Of a stretch of 64,000 nucleotides of DNA, positions 30,281 through 40,016 are shown piece by piece. The notes under the pieces were generated by a model that had not been told where the DNA came from, searched no databases, and saw only the letters and a list, made by a program, of their open reading frames with translations. Source of the stretch: Planctomycetota bacterium. GTDB taxonomy: Bacteria; Planctomycetota; Phycisphaerae; Phycisphaerales; Phycisphaeraceae. Within the stretch, counting starts at the first letter, position 1; every line of letters starts with the position of its first letter. Both the position numbers and the translations under genes were made by a program. The stretch is from assembly GCA_021413865.1 (NCBI GenBank), contig JAIOPN010000017.1, forward strand, positions 236,133 to 300,132, written 5' to 3'.

Positions 30281-31534
30281 TCACATGGGGCCGCCGGGGT
30301 GAGAGCCCTTGAGCCACGCCTGGACACGCTCGGGCTTGAGGAAGAAGTAGTAGAGCCGGCCCTCGGCGAACTGCCGCCCCGCCAGGGCCTCCGCCGGCGC
30401 GCCGACGCCCATGTAGATGTCGCCCCGGCCCGCGGCGCGGATCGCCCCGCCGGTGTCCTGGTCGAGCATGAACTGGTCAAAGGTGTGCTTCGAGTCCCCC
30501 ACGCCGGTGGGCACGCTCGTCTGCGCCAGGATCACGGCCCCGCGAGGAAAGATGGTCTTGTCCGTCGCCAGTGTTCGGAAGTCCGTCACCTTCACGCCCA
30601 GCGAGCCGGCGGGCCAGGTATCGGGCGTGTAATTCTGGAAAAAGGTGAAGCGATCGTTGCGGTGGATGTAACCCTCGAGCTCGGTCGGGTGGAGACGGAA
30701 GTATTCCCGAATGGCGGGCAGGCTCACCTTGTTGCGGTTCATCTTGCCGTCTTCAGAAAGCATCTTGCCAAGGCTTGTGTAGTCGTAGCCGTTGGTCCCG
30801 GCAAAACCGATGTAGCGCGTCGATCCGTCGGTCATCGTTAGCCGTGCCGAGCCGTTGACGTGGATGATGTATGCGTCGAGCCGGCTGGGCAGCCAGACCA
30901 GCTCGGTGCCCGTGAGCATGTTTGAGGATTCGATCTGCGCCCGCGTGGGGTATGTCTGCATGCCGCCGGCGGTGCGCCGCCCCATCGTCTGGCCGGTCAC
31001 GGGGTCGCTCACCAGGTCCGCAGGCCGGCGGTAGAGCGGGTACGCGTACTCGGCCGTCCGCACCGTGGAGGCGGTGAACGTCGGCGAGTAATAGCCGGTG
31101 TAGAGCACGGTGCCCTTGTCGTCGTAGCCGACGCTGATGTAGGCGTCGAACTCCTCGTACACGCGCCGGCTGAACTCCTCGGCGCTGCCGGACTCGGCAA
31201 GGATCTGCCGCATGGCCGTCGCGCTGGCCTGCGCCTGGTCGTGGGCGATATCGTTGATGGGGAAGAAGGTCTTGCTCGACGGCTTGGCGTACCACGCAAT
31301 GCTGCGGTCGATCGCCGTCAGCAGCGCGGCGTCCTTCCCGCTGAACGCCGGCGCCAGGCTGGGCCGCTGGCTCGGGTCGGTGATCTTCCGCAGCGCCATC
31401 GCGCCGGGCGGAAGCATCTTCGAGTAATCGGGCCCTTCCGAAGGCACCACCTTGCTGTTCTGGCAGCCGGCCATCGCCAGCGTGAGGACAGACAGGATCA
31501 CCACCCAACGCGATAAAACCGAAGCCCTGATCAT
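30281..31534 (-). CDS. mltA: MltA-type membrane-bound lytic murein transglycosylase
   Basis: 417 residues from ATG 31534, preceded by GGAGG at a 7-base spacing; the longer frame upstream runs antisense through unrelated sequence. A lipoprotein signal ends at LAMAGC (Cys about 23). The MltA barrel domain includes YTGYYSPTF and YPLYRRPADL, and the 3D domain near the C-terminus carries DQDTGGAIRAAGRGDIYMG, which holds the catalytic Asp of MltA. It cleaves peptidoglycan to 1,6-anhydromuropeptides, anchored in the outer membrane. The 209 bases upstream (31535-31743) contain no gene. Confidence 0.92.
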   Translation of the reverse strand: MIRASVLSRWVVILSVLTLAMAGCQNSKVVPSEGPDYSKMLPPGAMALRKITDPSQRPSLAPAFSGKDAALLTAIDRSIAWYAKPSSKTFFPINDIAHDQAQASATAMRQILAESGSAEEFSRRVYEEFDAYISVGYDDKGTVLYTGYYSPTFTASTVRTAEYAYPLYRRPADLVSDPVTGQTMGRRTAGGMQTYPTRAQIESSNMLTGTELVWLPSRLDAYIIHVNGSARLTMTDGSTRYIGFAGTNGYDYTSLGKMLSEDGKMNRNKVSLPAIREYFRLHPTELEGYIHRNDRFTFFQNYTPDTWPAGSLGVKVTDFRTLATDKTIFPRGAVILAQTSVPTGVGDSKHTFDQFMLDQDTGGAIRAAGRGDIYMGVGAPAEALAGRQFAEGRLYYFFLKPERVQAWLKGSHPGGPM

Positions 31535-31743
31535 GATGCATCCTCCGTGCGGCACGGGTGTGCCTCGTTGTGCTTCCATGCGTGAATGAGGCGGAATAAG
31601 TGTATCAGATCGGCTGCCGGCAGACCGGGCCTGCAAGACTCGGGCCGCCCGCGCTCGCCGTGCGCCCCCGGCCGGGCGAGGGATCGCACAGCCGCGCGGG
31701 CGACGAACCGCGGAGACATCAGCCGAATGACCCCACGCCCGGT

Positions 31744-34533
31744 TTACTTCTTTGCCTTCTTGGGCGCGTGCTTGATCGCCGCCTGCGCCGCCGCCATGCG
31801 GGCGACGGGAACGCGGAACGGCGAGCAACTCACATACGCCAAACCAACGCGGTGGCAGAAGTCGATCGACGATGGGTCGCCGCCGTGCTCGCCGCAGATG
31901 CCCAGCTTGATGTCGGGGCGGCTGGAGCGGCCCTTCTCGACGGCCATCTTCATCAACTGGCCGACGCCGGCCTGATCGATGCTCGCGAACGGGTTGTCCT
32001 TGAGGATCTCCAGATCGCGGTACTTGGGCAGGAAGGAGCCCGAGTCGTCGCGGCTCATGCCCAGCGTGGTCTGTGTCAGGTCGTTGGTGCCGAAGCTGAA
32101 GAACTCGGCGGTCTGCGCGATCTCGTCGGCGGTCAGGGCGCCGCGCGGGACCTCGATCATGGTGCCGACCTGGTACGGGAACTTCTTGCCGGTCTTGGCC
32201 ATGACCTCCTTGGCGACGCGGTGGACGATCTCGACCTGGAGGTCGAGTTCCTTCTTGAAACCGACGAGCGGGATCATGACCTCGGGCTTGACCTTGACGC
32301 CGGCCTTGAGCACGGCGGCGGCGGCCTGGAAGACCGCGCGGGCCTGCATCTCGGTGATCTCGGTGTAGATCAAGCCCAGGCGGCAGCCGCGGAAACCGAG
32401 CATCGGGTTGAACTCGTGCAGCTCGTGGACACGGGCGATGATCTTCTCGACCGGCACGCCGATCTTGCGCGCCAAGTCCATCTGCTGCTCCTTGGTGTGG
32501 GGCAGGAACTCGTGGAGGGGCGGGTCCAGGAGGCGGATGCAGGCGGGCCGGCCATCCAGGGCGCGGAAGATCCCCTCGAAATCGCCCTGCTGGTAGGGCA
32601 GGAGCTTGTCGAGCGCGGCGCGACGGGCGTCCACATTCTCGGCAAGGATCATCTGACGCATGGCGTCGATGCGGTCGCCCTCGAAGAACATGTGCTCTGT
32701 GCGGCACAGGCCGATGCCCTGGGCGCCGAAGGCCACGGCGTTGTGCACCTGCTCGGGGGTGTCCGCGTTGGTGCGCAGGCCCAGCGTGCGGAATTTGTCC
32801 GACAGCTTCATGATGAAGTCGTAGTACTGGAACAGCTTGCTGTCCGAGGGCTTCATCGTCCGGCCGATGAGCACCTGCTTGAGCTCGGAGTCGGCGGAGG
32901 CGATGGCCCCCTGGAAGACCTCTCCGGTGGAGCCGTTGATGCTCATCGCGTCGCCCTCACGGATGGTCACACCCTTGCAGGTCAGCGTGCCCGTGTGGTA
33001 GTCGATGTGGACCTCGCCGGCGCCGGCGACGCAGACCTTGCCCATCTGGCGGGCGACGAGCGCCGCGTGGCTCGACACACCGCCGCGGCTGGTGAGGATG
33101 CCCTCGGCGGCGATCATGCCGCGCAGGTCCTCCGGGCTGGTCTCGACGCGCGCCAGCAGGACCTTGTGCCCCGCCCTGACGAGTTCCTCGGCCTTGGCGG
33201 CGGTGAAGACCACCGTGCCGGAGGCCGCGCCGGGGCCGGCGGGCAGGCCGGTCGTAAGACAGCGGCCTTCCTTCTTCGCCGCCTCATACGCGCTGCGGTC
33301 GAAGATCGGCTGGAGCAACTGATTCAACGTCTCGGGATCGCACGAGCGGATCGCGTGCTCGGGCGTCATGAGCTTCTCTTTCACCATGTCGTGCGCGATG
33401 CGCACGTAGGCGAACGCGGTGCGCTTGCCGTTGCGCGTCTGCAGCATGTAGAGCTTCTTGCGCTCGATGGTGAACTCGATGTCCTGTACGTCGCCGAAGT
33501 TCTTCTCGAGCGTTTTGCGGACCTTTTCCAGTTCCTTGTAGGCGGGCCCGATGATCGGGTCCTTGATCATCTCCTGAACCTTGTTGGGCGTGCGCACGCC
33601 GGCGACAACGTCCTCGCCCTGGGCGTTGACCAGGTACTCGCCCCAGAAGACGTTCTCGCCCGTGGCCGGGTCACGCGTGAAGGCGACGCCGGTCGCGCAA
33701 TCGTCACCCATGTTGCCGAACACCATGGACTGCACGTTCACCGCTGTGCCCCACTCGTCGGGGATCTTGTACTTCTGGCGGTAGAGGATCGCACGCTCGT
33801 TCATCCACGAGCCGAACACCGCGCCGACGGCGCCCTTGAGCTGTTCGATCGGCTCGGGCGGGAAGACCTTGCCGGTGCGGTCCAGGATCAGCGTCTTGAA
33901 CCGGCGCACCAGTTCCTGCAGGTCCGCCTCATTGAGATCGGTGTCGAGCTTCGCGTTGACCTCGCCCTTGAGCTTGTCCATCACCTCGTCGAACGGCTCG
34001 TGCTCGTTCTCGTGGCGCTTCTGGATGCCCATGACCACGTCGCCGTACATCTGTACGAAGCGGCGGTAGCAGTCCCACGCGAACCGGCCGTTGCCCGTCG
34101 CCTTCTTGAGCGCCTCGACGGTGACGTCGTTGAGCCCGAGATTAAGGATGGTGTCCATCATGCCCGGCATCGAGTCACGCGAGCCGGAGCGCACGGCGAC
34201 GAGCAGCGGGTTGAGCGGGTCGCCGAACTTCTTGCCCAGTTCCACTTCGAGGTAACCGATGTTCTTCTGCACCTCGTCGAGCAGGCCGGCGGGGAGCTTC
34301 TTGGCGTTGGCGTAGTAGGAGGTGCAGACCTCAGTGGTGATGGTGAAGCCCGGGGGCACGGGCAGACCGATCTTCGTCATGGCGGCGAGGTTCGCCCCCT
34401 TGCCGCCGAGCGTAGCCTTCATCGTGCCGTCGCCGTCGCAGCGGCCGTGGCCGAAGTAGTAACACATCTTCTTGAGCTTCTTGCCCGCGGACTTGGCGGG
34501 CTTGGGGGAACGCTTAGCGGTCTTCTTGGCCAT
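31744..34533 (-). CDS. ppdK: Pyruvate, phosphate dikinase
   Basis: 929 residues. ATP-grasp N-terminal domain ([20 protein letters not shown]), swivelling phosphohistidine domain with [19 protein letters not shown] (His489 the phosphocarrier), and PEP/pyruvate barrel ending in [10 protein letters not shown] and [10 protein letters not shown]. It interconverts pyruvate, ATP and phosphate with PEP, AMP and pyrophosphate. Residues 2-22 form an unusual lysine-rich extension ([20 protein letters not shown]) before the conserved core. A good promoter lies about 100 bases upstream and resembles that of gap. Confidence 0.96.
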   Translation of the reverse strand: MAKKTAKRSPKPAKSAGKKLKKMCYYFGHGRCDGDGTMKATLGGKGANLAAMTKIGLPVPPGFTITTEVCTSYYANAKKLPAGLLDEVQKNIGYLEVELGKKFGDPLNPLLVAVRSGSRDSMPGMMDTILNLGLNDVTVEALKKATGNGRFAWDCYRRFVQMYGDVVMGIQKRHENEHEPFDEVMDKLKGEVNAKLDTDLNEADLQELVRRFKTLILDRTGKVFPPEPIEQLKGAVGAVFGSWMNERAILYRQKYKIPDEWGTAVNVQSMVFGNMGDDCATGVAFTRDPATGENVFWGEYLVNAQGEDVVAGVRTPNKVQEMIKDPIIGPAYKELEKVRKTLEKNFGDVQDIEFTIERKKLYMLQTRNGKRTAFAYVRIAHDMVKEKLMTPEHAIRSCDPETLNQLLQPIFDRSAYEAAKKEGRCLTTGLPAGPGAASGTVVFTAAKAEELVRAGHKVLLARVETSPEDLRGMIAAEGILTSRGGVSSHAALVARQMGKVCVAGAGEVHIDYHTGTLTCKGVTIREGDAMSINGSTGEVFQGAIASADSELKQVLIGRTMKPSDSKLFQYYDFIMKLSDKFRTLGLRTNADTPEQVHNAVAFGAQGIGLCRTEHMFFEGDRIDAMRQMILAENVDARRAALDKLLPYQQGDFEGIFRALDGRPACIRLLDPPLHEFLPHTKEQQMDLARKIGVPVEKIIARVHELHEFNPMLGFRGCRLGLIYTEITEMQARAVFQAAAAVLKAGVKVKPEVMIPLVGFKKELDLQVEIVHRVAKEVMAKTGKKFPYQVGTMIEVPRGALTADEIAQTAEFFSFGTNDLTQTTLGMSRDDSGSFLPKYRDLEILKDNPFASIDQAGVGQLMKMAVEKGRSSRPDIKLGICGEHGGDPSSIDFCHRVGLAYVSCSPFRVPVARMAAAQAAIKHAPKKAKK

Positions 34534-34629
34534 GGGACAAAAACCTCGTGGGGTGTTATGAAAAACGCGGGGTGGCGACCGACGCCTCGTTGGCGTGCGA
34601 TCGGCTTCAACCCCCGGAAAAGCGGGACG

Positions 34630-34657
34630 ATTCTAGGGATTCGACGCCCCCAGTCAA
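34630..34657 (-). promoter_or_regulatory. Promoter for ppdK
   Basis: On the minus strand TTGACT (34657-34652) and TAGAAT (34635-34630) are separated by 16 bases, leaving a leader of about 90 bases before the ppdK start. The last nine spacer bases, TCGAATCCC, are identical in sequence and register to those in the gap promoter at 43221. The rest of 34534-34700 shows no gene. Confidence 0.62.
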
Positions 34658-34700
34658 CGCGGAGCGAAAACGCCCCGGCGGGCGGCGCTCAGGCGATGGA

Positions 34701-35702
34701 TCAGGGCCGCTGCTTGGGCTTCGCCGGCCTGCCCGTGCGGGCGGATTCGTAAATGGCGTCCATCAGCTCGCTCTGCACGATGCCGTTGGCCGGGCTGGTG
34801 CGCGGCTCGGCGCGGCCGAGCACGGCGTCGATGAAGTTGTCATCGGGCGTCTGCTCCTTGCCGGTCACGGCCGGGTACTTGATCTCTTTGCCGCCCTTCC
34901 AGACCTTCATCCAGTTGGCGCCCCAGCCGTCCACCTCGATCTTCCCGTTGTCGAAGAGGAAAGACATGTACGTGCCACCCGTCGCGCAGTTGCCGCCGAT
35001 GAGCATCGACGCCAGCACGCCGTTCGTGAAGCGGACGGTCATCGCCGTGTTGATGTCAACAGGCGTTTCCTGGTTGTCCACGAAGGCGAACACCTCGGCG
35101 ATGTTCGACTCGACGGACCAGACGAGGCTGTTGAGCAGGTGCGCCCCCGAGTCGTACGCCTGCCCGCCGCCGGAGAGCTCGGGCTTCTGCCGCCACATGC
35201 CGGTGGTCAGCCGCTTCCAGTCCTGCGCGAGATAGCCGAAGACCATCTCGAGCTTGCCGAACTCCTGGGTTCGGATGGCGTTGCGGATGAACTCGAACTC
35301 GGGAGAACTGGAGGTGTTGTAGCCGACGACGCAGATGCGTTTTTTCTCCTTGGCCTTGGCCGCCATCGCGTAGGCATCGGCGGCGGCGGTGACCATCGGC
35401 TTTTCCATGTAGACGTGCAGGCCGGCGTCCAACGCCTGCATGCCGTGCTGGAAGTGGAGCGTGTGCGGCGTGGCGATGAAGACCGCGTCGGGCTTCGCCT
35501 GCGCGTACATCGCGGCCGCGTCGGTGAAGAACGCCGGCTTGGGCTGGTAATCGGCGAGGTGCTTACCGTAGAAGGTCTGCACCAGCTCTGCCGTCGTGTC
35601 GCACAGCGCGACGATCTGCGCGTCGGGGTGGCCCTTGAGCCGGCCCGCGTGAATGCCCATGAACCCGCCGCAACCGAGGAACGCGATCTTCACCTTGGCC
35701 AT
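34701..35702 (-). CDS. Gfo/Idh/MocA family oxidoreductase
   Basis: 333 residues. N-terminal Rossmann fold (KIAFLGCGGFMGIHAGR), dinucleotide-site EKP (YMEKPMVTAA), and a C-terminal alpha/beta domain including GGQAYDSGAHLLNSLVW, where the Asp and His match catalytic positions of the family. It probably oxidises or reduces a sugar or inositol hydroxyl using NAD(P). It lies 36 bases downstream of the TIM-barrel isomerase on the same strand, a combination typical of sugar-degradation operons. The substrate is unknown. It is a single-domain relative of the fusion at 3108. Confidence 0.9.
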   Translation of the reverse strand: MAKVKIAFLGCGGFMGIHAGRLKGHPDAQIVALCDTTAELVQTFYGKHLADYQPKPAFFTDAAAMYAQAKPDAVFIATPHTLHFQHGMQALDAGLHVYMEKPMVTAAADAYAMAAKAKEKKRICVVGYNTSSSPEFEFIRNAIRTQEFGKLEMVFGYLAQDWKRLTTGMWRQKPELSGGGQAYDSGAHLLNSLVWSVESNIAEVFAFVDNQETPVDINTAMTVRFTNGVLASMLIGGNCATGGTYMSFLFDNGKIEVDGWGANWMKVWKGGKEIKYPAVTGKEQTPDDNFIDAVLGRAEPRTSPANGIVQSELMDAIYESARTGRPAKPKQRP

Positions 35703-35737
35703 GGATGAGGCTCCGTTGGAAAAATACTCCGACGCAC

Positions 35738-36622
35738 TCAGACGGTTTCGAGGTACTGCCGGCCCGCGATGAAGCCCTTCTTGTCGCCATCGTCGGTGCC
35801 GTTGTAACGCTCATCCTCCAGCTCGATGCAGACGCAGCCGGAATACTTCGCCTCTTTGAGGACGCTGAACATCTTGGTCCAGTGGGCGCAGCCGTGGCCG
35901 GGGATGGTGTAGCGCCAGTGGTGGGCGCCAAAGCCGTGGTGCGGGGCGAAAGTCGCGGGCTGGAGGTTGCCGTGCTCGTAGAGCTCGTCCTCCATGATCT
36001 CGGTGTCCTTGCCGTGCACGTGTACGACGCGCGGGGCGAACTCACCGAGGAAACGCAGCGGGTCGACGCCCATGCGGATCAGGTGCGAGGGGTCGAAGTT
36101 GACCGCCATCACCTCGGAATTGACCTGCTTGAACATCTCGCGGTAGTCGGCGGGCGTGCAGGCGAGCGCGCCGTACCACGGCGCACCGCCGGGGTAACCC
36201 TCGATGGCCAGGCGTGCACCGGTGGATTTGACGCCATCGCACAGGGCGATGAAGCCGGCGACGAAGTTCGCGAAGTTCTCCTTACGCGGCTTCGACGGAT
36301 CGGCGGGCAGGACGCAGATGAAGAAGTTCTTACACCCGGCCGCGACGATGCTCTTGATGTAGTCGGTGTTGAGGGCGACGGACTCCTTGCGCTTGCCCGC
36401 GTCGGCGGAGCCCAGGTCGCTCCACGCCTTGAGGTCGGTCGTACCCACACGCAGGCCCGCCGCGACGACGCTCTTCACGTCCGCGGGGTCCACGGCCCCC
36501 AGATCGATCGCCTCGAACTGATTGGCCTTGGCCCACTGGATGACGTTCGGCAATTCCTTCTGCCACTCGCCCCAACCGCGCCGAAAGCCGATCGAAAATC
36601 CACCCGTGCTTGTGCGTGCCAT
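35738..36622 (-). CDS. Sugar phosphate isomerase/epimerase-like TIM barrel protein
   Basis: 294 residues from ATG 36622, with GGGAG 9 bases upstream; the longer frame to 36751 overlaps the dihydrouridine synthase end. Xylose isomerase-like barrel with metal-ligand segments RLAIEGYPGG, AVNFDPSHLIRMG, VVHVHGKDTE and VCIELEDERY. It precedes the Gfo/Idh gene by 36 bases and is probably cotranscribed, suggesting consecutive steps on one sugar or cyclitol. It is distantly related to the protein encoded at 10663. The 91 bases upstream hold no gene. Confidence 0.88.
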   Translation of the reverse strand: MARTSTGGFSIGFRRGWGEWQKELPNVIQWAKANQFEAIDLGAVDPADVKSVVAAGLRVGTTDLKAWSDLGSADAGKRKESVALNTDYIKSIVAAGCKNFFICVLPADPSKPRKENFANFVAGFIALCDGVKSTGARLAIEGYPGGAPWYGALACTPADYREMFKQVNSEVMAVNFDPSHLIRMGVDPLRFLGEFAPRVVHVHGKDTEIMEDELYEHGNLQPATFAPHHGFGAHHWRYTIPGHGCAHWTKMFSVLKEAKYSGCVCIELEDERYNGTDDGDKKGFIAGRQYLETV

Positions 36623-36713
36623 CGTAGCGCTCCCGTGAATTTGTTGGTTTGTTGCCGTACAGGAAGGGAGGATGGTACCCCGCCCCGCCGGGCGTGCAAC
36701 AGGCAGGGCGTCG

Positions 36714-37829
36714 CTATACCGTCGCAGCGGCATCGCACGAATCATCTTCACAGTTCATCGGAGCATCCGCGACGGGCGTGGTGACCGTGGCAGCGCCCGG
36801 GCCGTCGCCGAGATAAGCGTCGTCGAGCACGCGGAGCCAGTCCTGGGCGCTGTGGACGGCGATGAACGCCTTGGCGACGCGATCCGCCTCCGGGTGGTGA
36901 CGCGAGAACTTGATGCCGAACTTCCGCATCATCATCCCCGCCGCACGCTCGCCGTGCAGCCGCATCGAGAGGTCGAAATGCTCCAGCAGCACCGCCCGCT
37001 GCTGCGCGATCGTCGGCGGGCGCGTCGCGGCCTCCGCATCGCCGGCAAGAATCGCGCGGGCCTGCGTGAAGACCCACGGGTTGCCGATACAGCCGCGCGC
37101 GACGCTCACGCCGTGCACGCCCGTCTCCTTCATCATGCGGAAGACATCGGCGGCGCACCAGATGTCGCCCGAGCCGAACAGCGAGAACCGCCGCGCCTCC
37201 CCCGCCGCCCCCGGACGATCTAAGCCGTATTGCTTCACGATGCCCGCGAGAAACTCCCAGCGCGACGGCCCGAGGTATTTCTGCTCGACCGTCCGGCCGT
37301 GCACCGTCGCGGCGGCGTAACCCAGCCGGATCACCGCCTCGAAAATATGGTGGAAGTTTTGCGTCGCCTCGGGCGTGTCGTCCGTCCCGCGGCGGAGCTT
37401 CACGCTGCACGGGATGTCGCCGGGCACCGCCTGACGCACCGCGTCGAGGATCGCCACCACGTCGGCGGGCTCCTGCATCAGGTGCCCACCCCGCGCCTTC
37501 TTGCGGATTTTTTTAACCGGGCAGGCCAGGTTCACGTCGATCACGTCGTAACCGAGCGATACCAGGATCTTCGCGCCGGCGGCGATCTCGTCGGGGTTCG
37601 ACCCCATCAACTGCCCGGCGATCGGGTGGTCCTCGTCGTCAAGTTCGGCGGCTTTAAGCCCCTTGCCGCCATTGAGAAGGAACACGTCGAGCATCGCCTC
37701 GGTGACGCAATACGGCGCGCCGTGCCGCCGAGCGATCAGGCGCATCGCCGCGTCGGAGTAGCCCGCCAGCCCCGCCTGGAAGAAAGGCGCGTCGAGCGTG
37801 AGTTTGCCGATCTGCATCATCACGGGCAT
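36714..37829 (-). CDS. tRNA-dihydrouridine synthase family protein
   Basis: 371 residues. FMN-dependent Dus barrel: APFFQAGLAGYSDAAMR, the catalytic-Cys segment DVNLACPVKKI, TVHGRTVEQKYLG and GSGDIWCAADVFRMM, then ARGCIGNPWVF. It reduces specific uridines in tRNA D-loops. Overall it is closest in layout to DusB/NifR3, but the exact target base is not assigned. The C-terminal 40 residues are an extension ending in CEDDSCDAAATV. Alternative starts at 37820 and 37817 would shorten it by three or four residues. Confidence 0.88.
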   Translation of the reverse strand: MPVMMQIGKLTLDAPFFQAGLAGYSDAAMRLIARRHGAPYCVTEAMLDVFLLNGGKGLKAAELDDEDHPIAGQLMGSNPDEIAAGAKILVSLGYDVIDVNLACPVKKIRKKARGGHLMQEPADVVAILDAVRQAVPGDIPCSVKLRRGTDDTPEATQNFHHIFEAVIRLGYAAATVHGRTVEQKYLGPSRWEFLAGIVKQYGLDRPGAAGEARRFSLFGSGDIWCAADVFRMMKETGVHGVSVARGCIGNPWVFTQARAILAGDAEAATRPPTIAQQRAVLLEHFDLSMRLHGERAAGMMMRKFGIKFSRHHPEADRVAKAFIAVHSAQDWLRVLDDAYLGDGPGAATVTTPVADAPMNCEDDSCDAAATV

Positions 37830-37878
37830 TATAGAAGCTTGCGGGCGGCCGCTTTTCCGACCCGATCAGGAATACGTC

Positions 37879-38310
37879 ATGACCTCACGCCTGTCGTTCT
37901 GTGTCCTGCTGCTCTTGTTGCTGGGGGTGGGCGCGTGCTCGAACCAGCAGCTAAAGGACCCCCGCTCCGTCGAGCTCGCCAAGATGACCTACCCCGAGGA
38001 GGCCCAGCCCGGCGACGACATGGACATCGTCGTCGAGCGCAAGGGCGGCAGCATCCGCCTGACCAACCGCACGCCCGCGGCTTACGAGAAGTGCGTCATC
38101 TGGCTCAACCAGCAGTATGTCAGCCCGGTGGACAAGCTCACCATCGGCGCGGAGAACAAGCTGAGCCTGCACCAGTTCATCAACCGCTGGCGTGAGCCGT
38201 TCCCCGTCGGCGGCCTGCTCACGCCGGACAAGGGCTACCCCGTCGTCCTCGCGGAGCTGATCGATCCGGCCACGGGCAAGAAGCACCGCCTGCTGGTCCG
38301 CAAGCAATAA
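37879..38310 (+). CDS. Small lipoprotein of unknown function
   Basis: 143 residues from ATG 37879, with AGGAA just upstream; an in-frame start at 37798 would overlap the divergent dus gene. A lipoprotein signal ends at LLGVGAC (Cys about 20). The mature part has a beta-rich core ([20 protein letters not shown], then [16 protein letters not shown]) with no family I recognise. A perfect palindrome downstream probably terminates its transcript before pgi. Confidence 0.75.
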   Translation: MTSRLSFCVLLLLLLGVGACSNQQLKDPRSVELAKMTYPEEAQPGDDMDIVVERKGGSIRLTNRTPAAYEKCVIWLNQQYVSPVDKLTIGAENKLSLHQFINRWREPFPVGGLLTPDKGYPVVLAELIDPATGKKHRLLVRKQ

Positions 38311-38337
38311 CCGAAACGAAGCATCCCAAGGTCACCC

Positions 38338-38368
38338 GCATGGCCACTCCAGTGGCCATGCCTGTTTT
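38338..38368 (+). terminator. Perfect 11-bp hairpin with T-run before pgi
   Basis: GCATGGCCACT (38338-38348) is exactly complementary to AGTGGCCATGC (38351-38361), separated by CC, and is followed by CTGTTTT. The hairpin lies 28 bases after the lipoprotein stop and 23 bases before the pgi start. Rho-independent termination is the best guess; a dyad operator for pgi is the alternative. Confidence 0.5.
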
Positions 38369-38383
38369 GAAGAGGAATCGATC

Positions 38384-39967
38384 ATGGACGCATTGACGCT
38401 CTGGCGTCGGTACAAGGATCAGCTCTGCGTGTGCCCCACCGTCGGGCTGACGCTGGACATCTCACGCATGGAGTTCGACGACCAGTTCTTCGTGCGCATG
38501 GAGCCCGCCATCCAGAAGGCCTACGACGCGATGAAGCGCCTCGAGGCCGGCGAGGTCGCCAACCCCGACGAGAACCGGATGGTCGGCCACTACTGGCTCC
38601 GCGCGCCCCACCTGGCGCCCACCGATGAGATCATCGCCGCCATCGAGAAGACCCTCGGCGATGTACGCAAGTTCGCCGAGGACGTCCACGCCGGCGCGAT
38701 CAAGCCCCCGCAGGCGGCGAAGTTCACCGAGCTGGTCGTCATCGGCATCGGCGGCAGCGCCCTGGGGCCGCAGCTCATCGCCGACGCGCTGGGCAGCAAG
38801 CGCGACCGCATGGCCGTCCACTTCCTCGACAACTCCGACCCCGACGGGTTCGACCGCGTCTTCGAGTCGCTGGGCGCCCGCATCAAGAGCACGCTCGTCG
38901 TGGTGATCTCGAAATCCGGCGGGACGAAAGAGACACGCAACGGCATGATCGAGGCGGAGCACTTCTGGCGGCACAAGGGGCTGGACCTCGCCACGCAGTG
39001 CGTCGCCGTCACCGGCGACGGCAGCGAACTCGACAAGTACGCACAAAGCAAGGGATGGCTCGCGCGGTTCCCCATGTGGGACTGGGTCGGCGGGCGTACG
39101 AGCGTGCTCAGCGCGGTGGGCATCCTGCCGGCCGCGCTGCAGGGCATCGACGTCCTGGGCATGCTCGACGGCGCCGCCGAGATGGACAAGCTCACCCGCA
39201 AGCCCGAGACGCGCGGCAACCCAGCGGCGCGGCTCGCCCTCATGTGGCACCAAACCACCGGCGGCAAGGGCGCCAAGGACATGGTGATGCTTCCTTATAA
39301 GGATCGCCTGCTCCTGCTCTCCCGCTACCTCCAGCAGCTCGTGATGGAGTCGCTGGGCAAGGAAAAAGACCTCGACGGGAATACCGTCAACCAGGGCATA
39401 GCCGTGTATGGCAACAAGGGCTCGACCGATCAGCACGCCTACGTCCAGCAGCTCCGTGACGGGGTGAACAATTTCTTCGCGACGTTCATCGTCGTCGAAC
39501 AGGACCGCCAGTTCATCGCGGGGCGTCCACCATTCGAGGTCGAGCCGGGCGTCACCAGCGGCGACTACCTCGACGGCTTCTGGCAGGGCACGCGGCAGGC
39601 GCTCTTCGAGAAGGGCCGGCAGTCGATGACCATCACGCTGGAAAAGATGGACGCGCACTCGCTGGGGGCGATCATCGCGCTGTTCGAGCGGGCGGTGGGC
39701 TTCTACGCAACACTGGTGAACATCAACGCTTACCACCAGCCGGGCGTGGAGGCTGGCAAGAAGGCCGCCGCCGCCGTGCTGCAGTTGCAGGCGCAGGTCG
39801 TCGCTTATCTCAAGGCCCACCCCGAGCCGGCAACGCCCGAGCACCTCGCGGACGCGATGGGCCTGCCGCACCAGGTCGAGACGGTGTTCTACGTCTTGCG
39901 CCACATGGCCGCGAACAAACGCGGCATCGCCGAGGGACGCGGTAAGTTCCGCTGGAAAGGCGTGTGA
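38384..39967 (+). CDS. pgi: Glucose-6-phosphate isomerase
   Basis: 527 residues. SIS-domain signatures [17 protein letters not shown] and [15 protein letters not shown], the [11 protein letters not shown] segment, and [20 protein letters not shown] match Pgi. It interconverts glucose 6-phosphate and fructose 6-phosphate. The last 60 residues ([20 protein letters not shown] and following) form a predicted helical, winged-helix-like extension absent from E. coli-type enzymes. ATG 38384 is preceded by GAGGAA. gap and ppdK lie in the same window but are not cotranscribed. Confidence 0.94.
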   Translation: MDALTLWRRYKDQLCVCPTVGLTLDISRMEFDDQFFVRMEPAIQKAYDAMKRLEAGEVANPDENRMVGHYWLRAPHLAPTDEIIAAIEKTLGDVRKFAEDVHAGAIKPPQAAKFTELVVIGIGGSALGPQLIADALGSKRDRMAVHFLDNSDPDGFDRVFESLGARIKSTLVVVISKSGGTKETRNGMIEAEHFWRHKGLDLATQCVAVTGDGSELDKYAQSKGWLARFPMWDWVGGRTSVLSAVGILPAALQGIDVLGMLDGAAEMDKLTRKPETRGNPAARLALMWHQTTGGKGAKDMVMLPYKDRLLLLSRYLQQLVMESLGKEKDLDGNTVNQGIAVYGNKGSTDQHAYVQQLRDGVNNFFATFIVVEQDRQFIAGRPPFEVEPGVTSGDYLDGFWQGTRQALFEKGRQSMTITLEKMDAHSLGAIIALFERAVGFYATLVNINAYHQPGVEAGKKAAAAVLQLQAQVVAYLKAHPEPATPEHLADAMGLPHQVETVFYVLRHMAANKRGIAEGRGKFRWKGV

Positions 39968-39982
39968 GATTGGACTTCTTGG

Positions 39983-40000
39983 CCTCTCCCCCCGGGAGGG
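39983..40000. repeat. Partial copy of CCTCTCCC/GGGAGGG palindromic repeat
   Basis: CCTCTCCC, CC, GGGAGGG followed by TGCGC lies between the convergent pgi and glycosyltransferase genes. It matches the core of the larger palindromic elements at 52185 and 52291, so it is probably a degenerate member of the same dispersed family, perhaps acting as a shared terminator hairpin. Confidence 0.45.
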
Positions 40001-40016
40001 TGCGCAAGAAACGTCA

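Noticed and set aside
31535..32707. N-terminal extension of the mltA frame
   Set aside because: The upstream codons run inside ppdK in another frame; the ATG at 31534 has a good ribosome-binding site and begins a lipoprotein signal.
31600..34752. 1050-codon plus-strand frame opposite ppdK
   Set aside because: The translated sequence is low-complexity Leu/Val/Asp/His-rich and antisense to a complete PPDK.
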